Source of the DNA: Pseudomonas putida
GTDB taxonomy: Bacteria > Pseudomonadota > Gammaproteobacteria > Pseudomonadales > Pseudomonadaceae
Assembly (NCBI RefSeq): GCF_002741075.1
Contig: NZ_CP016634.1
Location: forward strand, 3,022,501 to 3,086,500
Length of the DNA stretch: 64,000 nucleotides
Reading direction: 5' to 3'
The notes under the pieces were generated by a model. That model searched no databases. It was not told where the DNA came from and saw only the letters and a list, made by a program, of their open reading frames with translations. The position numbers were made by a program, and so were the translations under genes. Shown here one piece after another: positions 63,576 through 64,000 of this stretch; the stretch's first letter is position 1; each line of letters begins with the position of its first letter.

Positions 63576-64000
63576 CTTTCTGCGTCGGCAATCGCGTCAG
63601 TACATCCTTGAGATATGCGTACGGATCATGCCCGTTCATGCGTGCCGACTGGATCAAACTCATGATCGCTGCCGCTCGTTTGCCACTGCGCAGAGACCCG
63701 GCGAACAACCAATTGGAGCGCCCAAGCGCCCATGGTCTGATCGTGTTCTCCACCGGGTTGTTGTCGATGGGTACGGCACCATCATCCAGGTAGCGCATCA
63801 GCGCTACCCAGCGTTTCAAGCTGTAATCCAGAGCCTTGGCCGTGGCCGACCCCTCGGGCACGAGGTCGCGCTGAGCCAGCATCCATTCATGTAACTTCTG
63901 TGCAATGGGCGCCGCTATTTCTTGGCGTAATCGCCACCGTTCTTCATCGCACATGTCTTTGGCCTGCCGTTCGACTTCGTACAGCCCGCCGATTGAGTGC
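63508..64000 (-). pseudogene. IS66-family transposase TnpC, C-terminal part, altered 3' end
   Basis: The frame enters from beyond the window. Reads KRWVALMRYLDDGAVPIDNN, then PVENTIRPWALGRSNWLFAG (catalytic E in NPVENTIRP) and DPYAYLKDVLTRLPTQKA, the IS66 C-terminal hallmark. The last 20 or so codons come from the 179-bp repeat rather than IS66, so the 3' end has been replaced. Confidence 0.88.

Overview
The window reads as a stretch of accessory DNA from a gamma-proteobacterial host, most likely Pseudomonas. Many genes between about 20.9 and 27.5 kb and 34 to 39 kb look like ordinary Pseudomonas chromosomal families. The rest is a dense patchwork of transposons, IS elements, gene remnants and resistance operons, as found on large Pseudomonas plasmids or integrative islands. 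No rRNA, tRNA, CRISPR array or replication origin was seen.

Layout. 1-5.4 kb: end of a Tn3-family transposase, an RclR-like AraC regulator, a DUF417/RclC-like membrane protein, a dead IS4 element and a lone AT-rich sdhC. 6.2-15.5 kb: a redox-repair island, mostly minus strand (MsrB, MsrA, GST, CorA, alcohol dehydrogenase, MsrP-like molybdoenzyme with flavin reductase, glutaredoxin, redoxin), with alpha-proteobacterial (sphingomonad-like) flavour. 15.7-20.5 kb: an ISAs1 element with 10-bp target repeats, then an IS21 element abutting a helicase fragment. 20.9-27.8 kb: nitrilase/MFS/LysR locus and other catabolic or regulatory genes, ended by truncated genes. 27.8-34.1 kb: a Tn3-type terminal repeat, MerR remnant, ISL3, IS3 fragment, IS30 truncating a type III DNA methyltransferase, DM13 protein, OmpA tail and a group II intron fragment. 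34.3-39.2 kb: argC, LysR, broken uracil-DNA glycosylase and cytochrome P460 genes, an AhpD-like gene and a second RclR-like regulator.

39.4-49.3 kb: a Tn402/Tn5053-type transposon (tniA-tniB-tniQ-tniR) carrying strA-strB on a Tn5393 remnant. It sits inside the resolvase gene of a second transposon (resolvase, DDE transposase, AAA ATPase). The first nine codons of that resolvase lie at the other end of the Tn402-like element in inverted orientation, behind a second inverted integron-type terminal repeat. This records a local inversion at the res region.

49.4-63.4 kb: metal resistance and signalling. A PbrR/CadR-type regulator controls a divergent CDF transporter and an operon whose P-type ATPase gene has collapsed to 49 codons, followed by DUF3703, lspA, an AraC regulator and a sterol-desaturase-like hydroxylase. 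Next, two 298-bp inverted Tn3-type miniature elements (TIME-like) flank a CHASE-PAS-GGDEF diguanylate cyclase; the whole unit was inserted into a 179-bp sequence found intact 6 kb downstream. A second, truncated AAA ATPase copy follows, then a full mer operon (merR, merTPCA, membrane orf, merDE) with an additional MerR-type promoter driving a small secreted protein. The window ends in an IS66 transposase.
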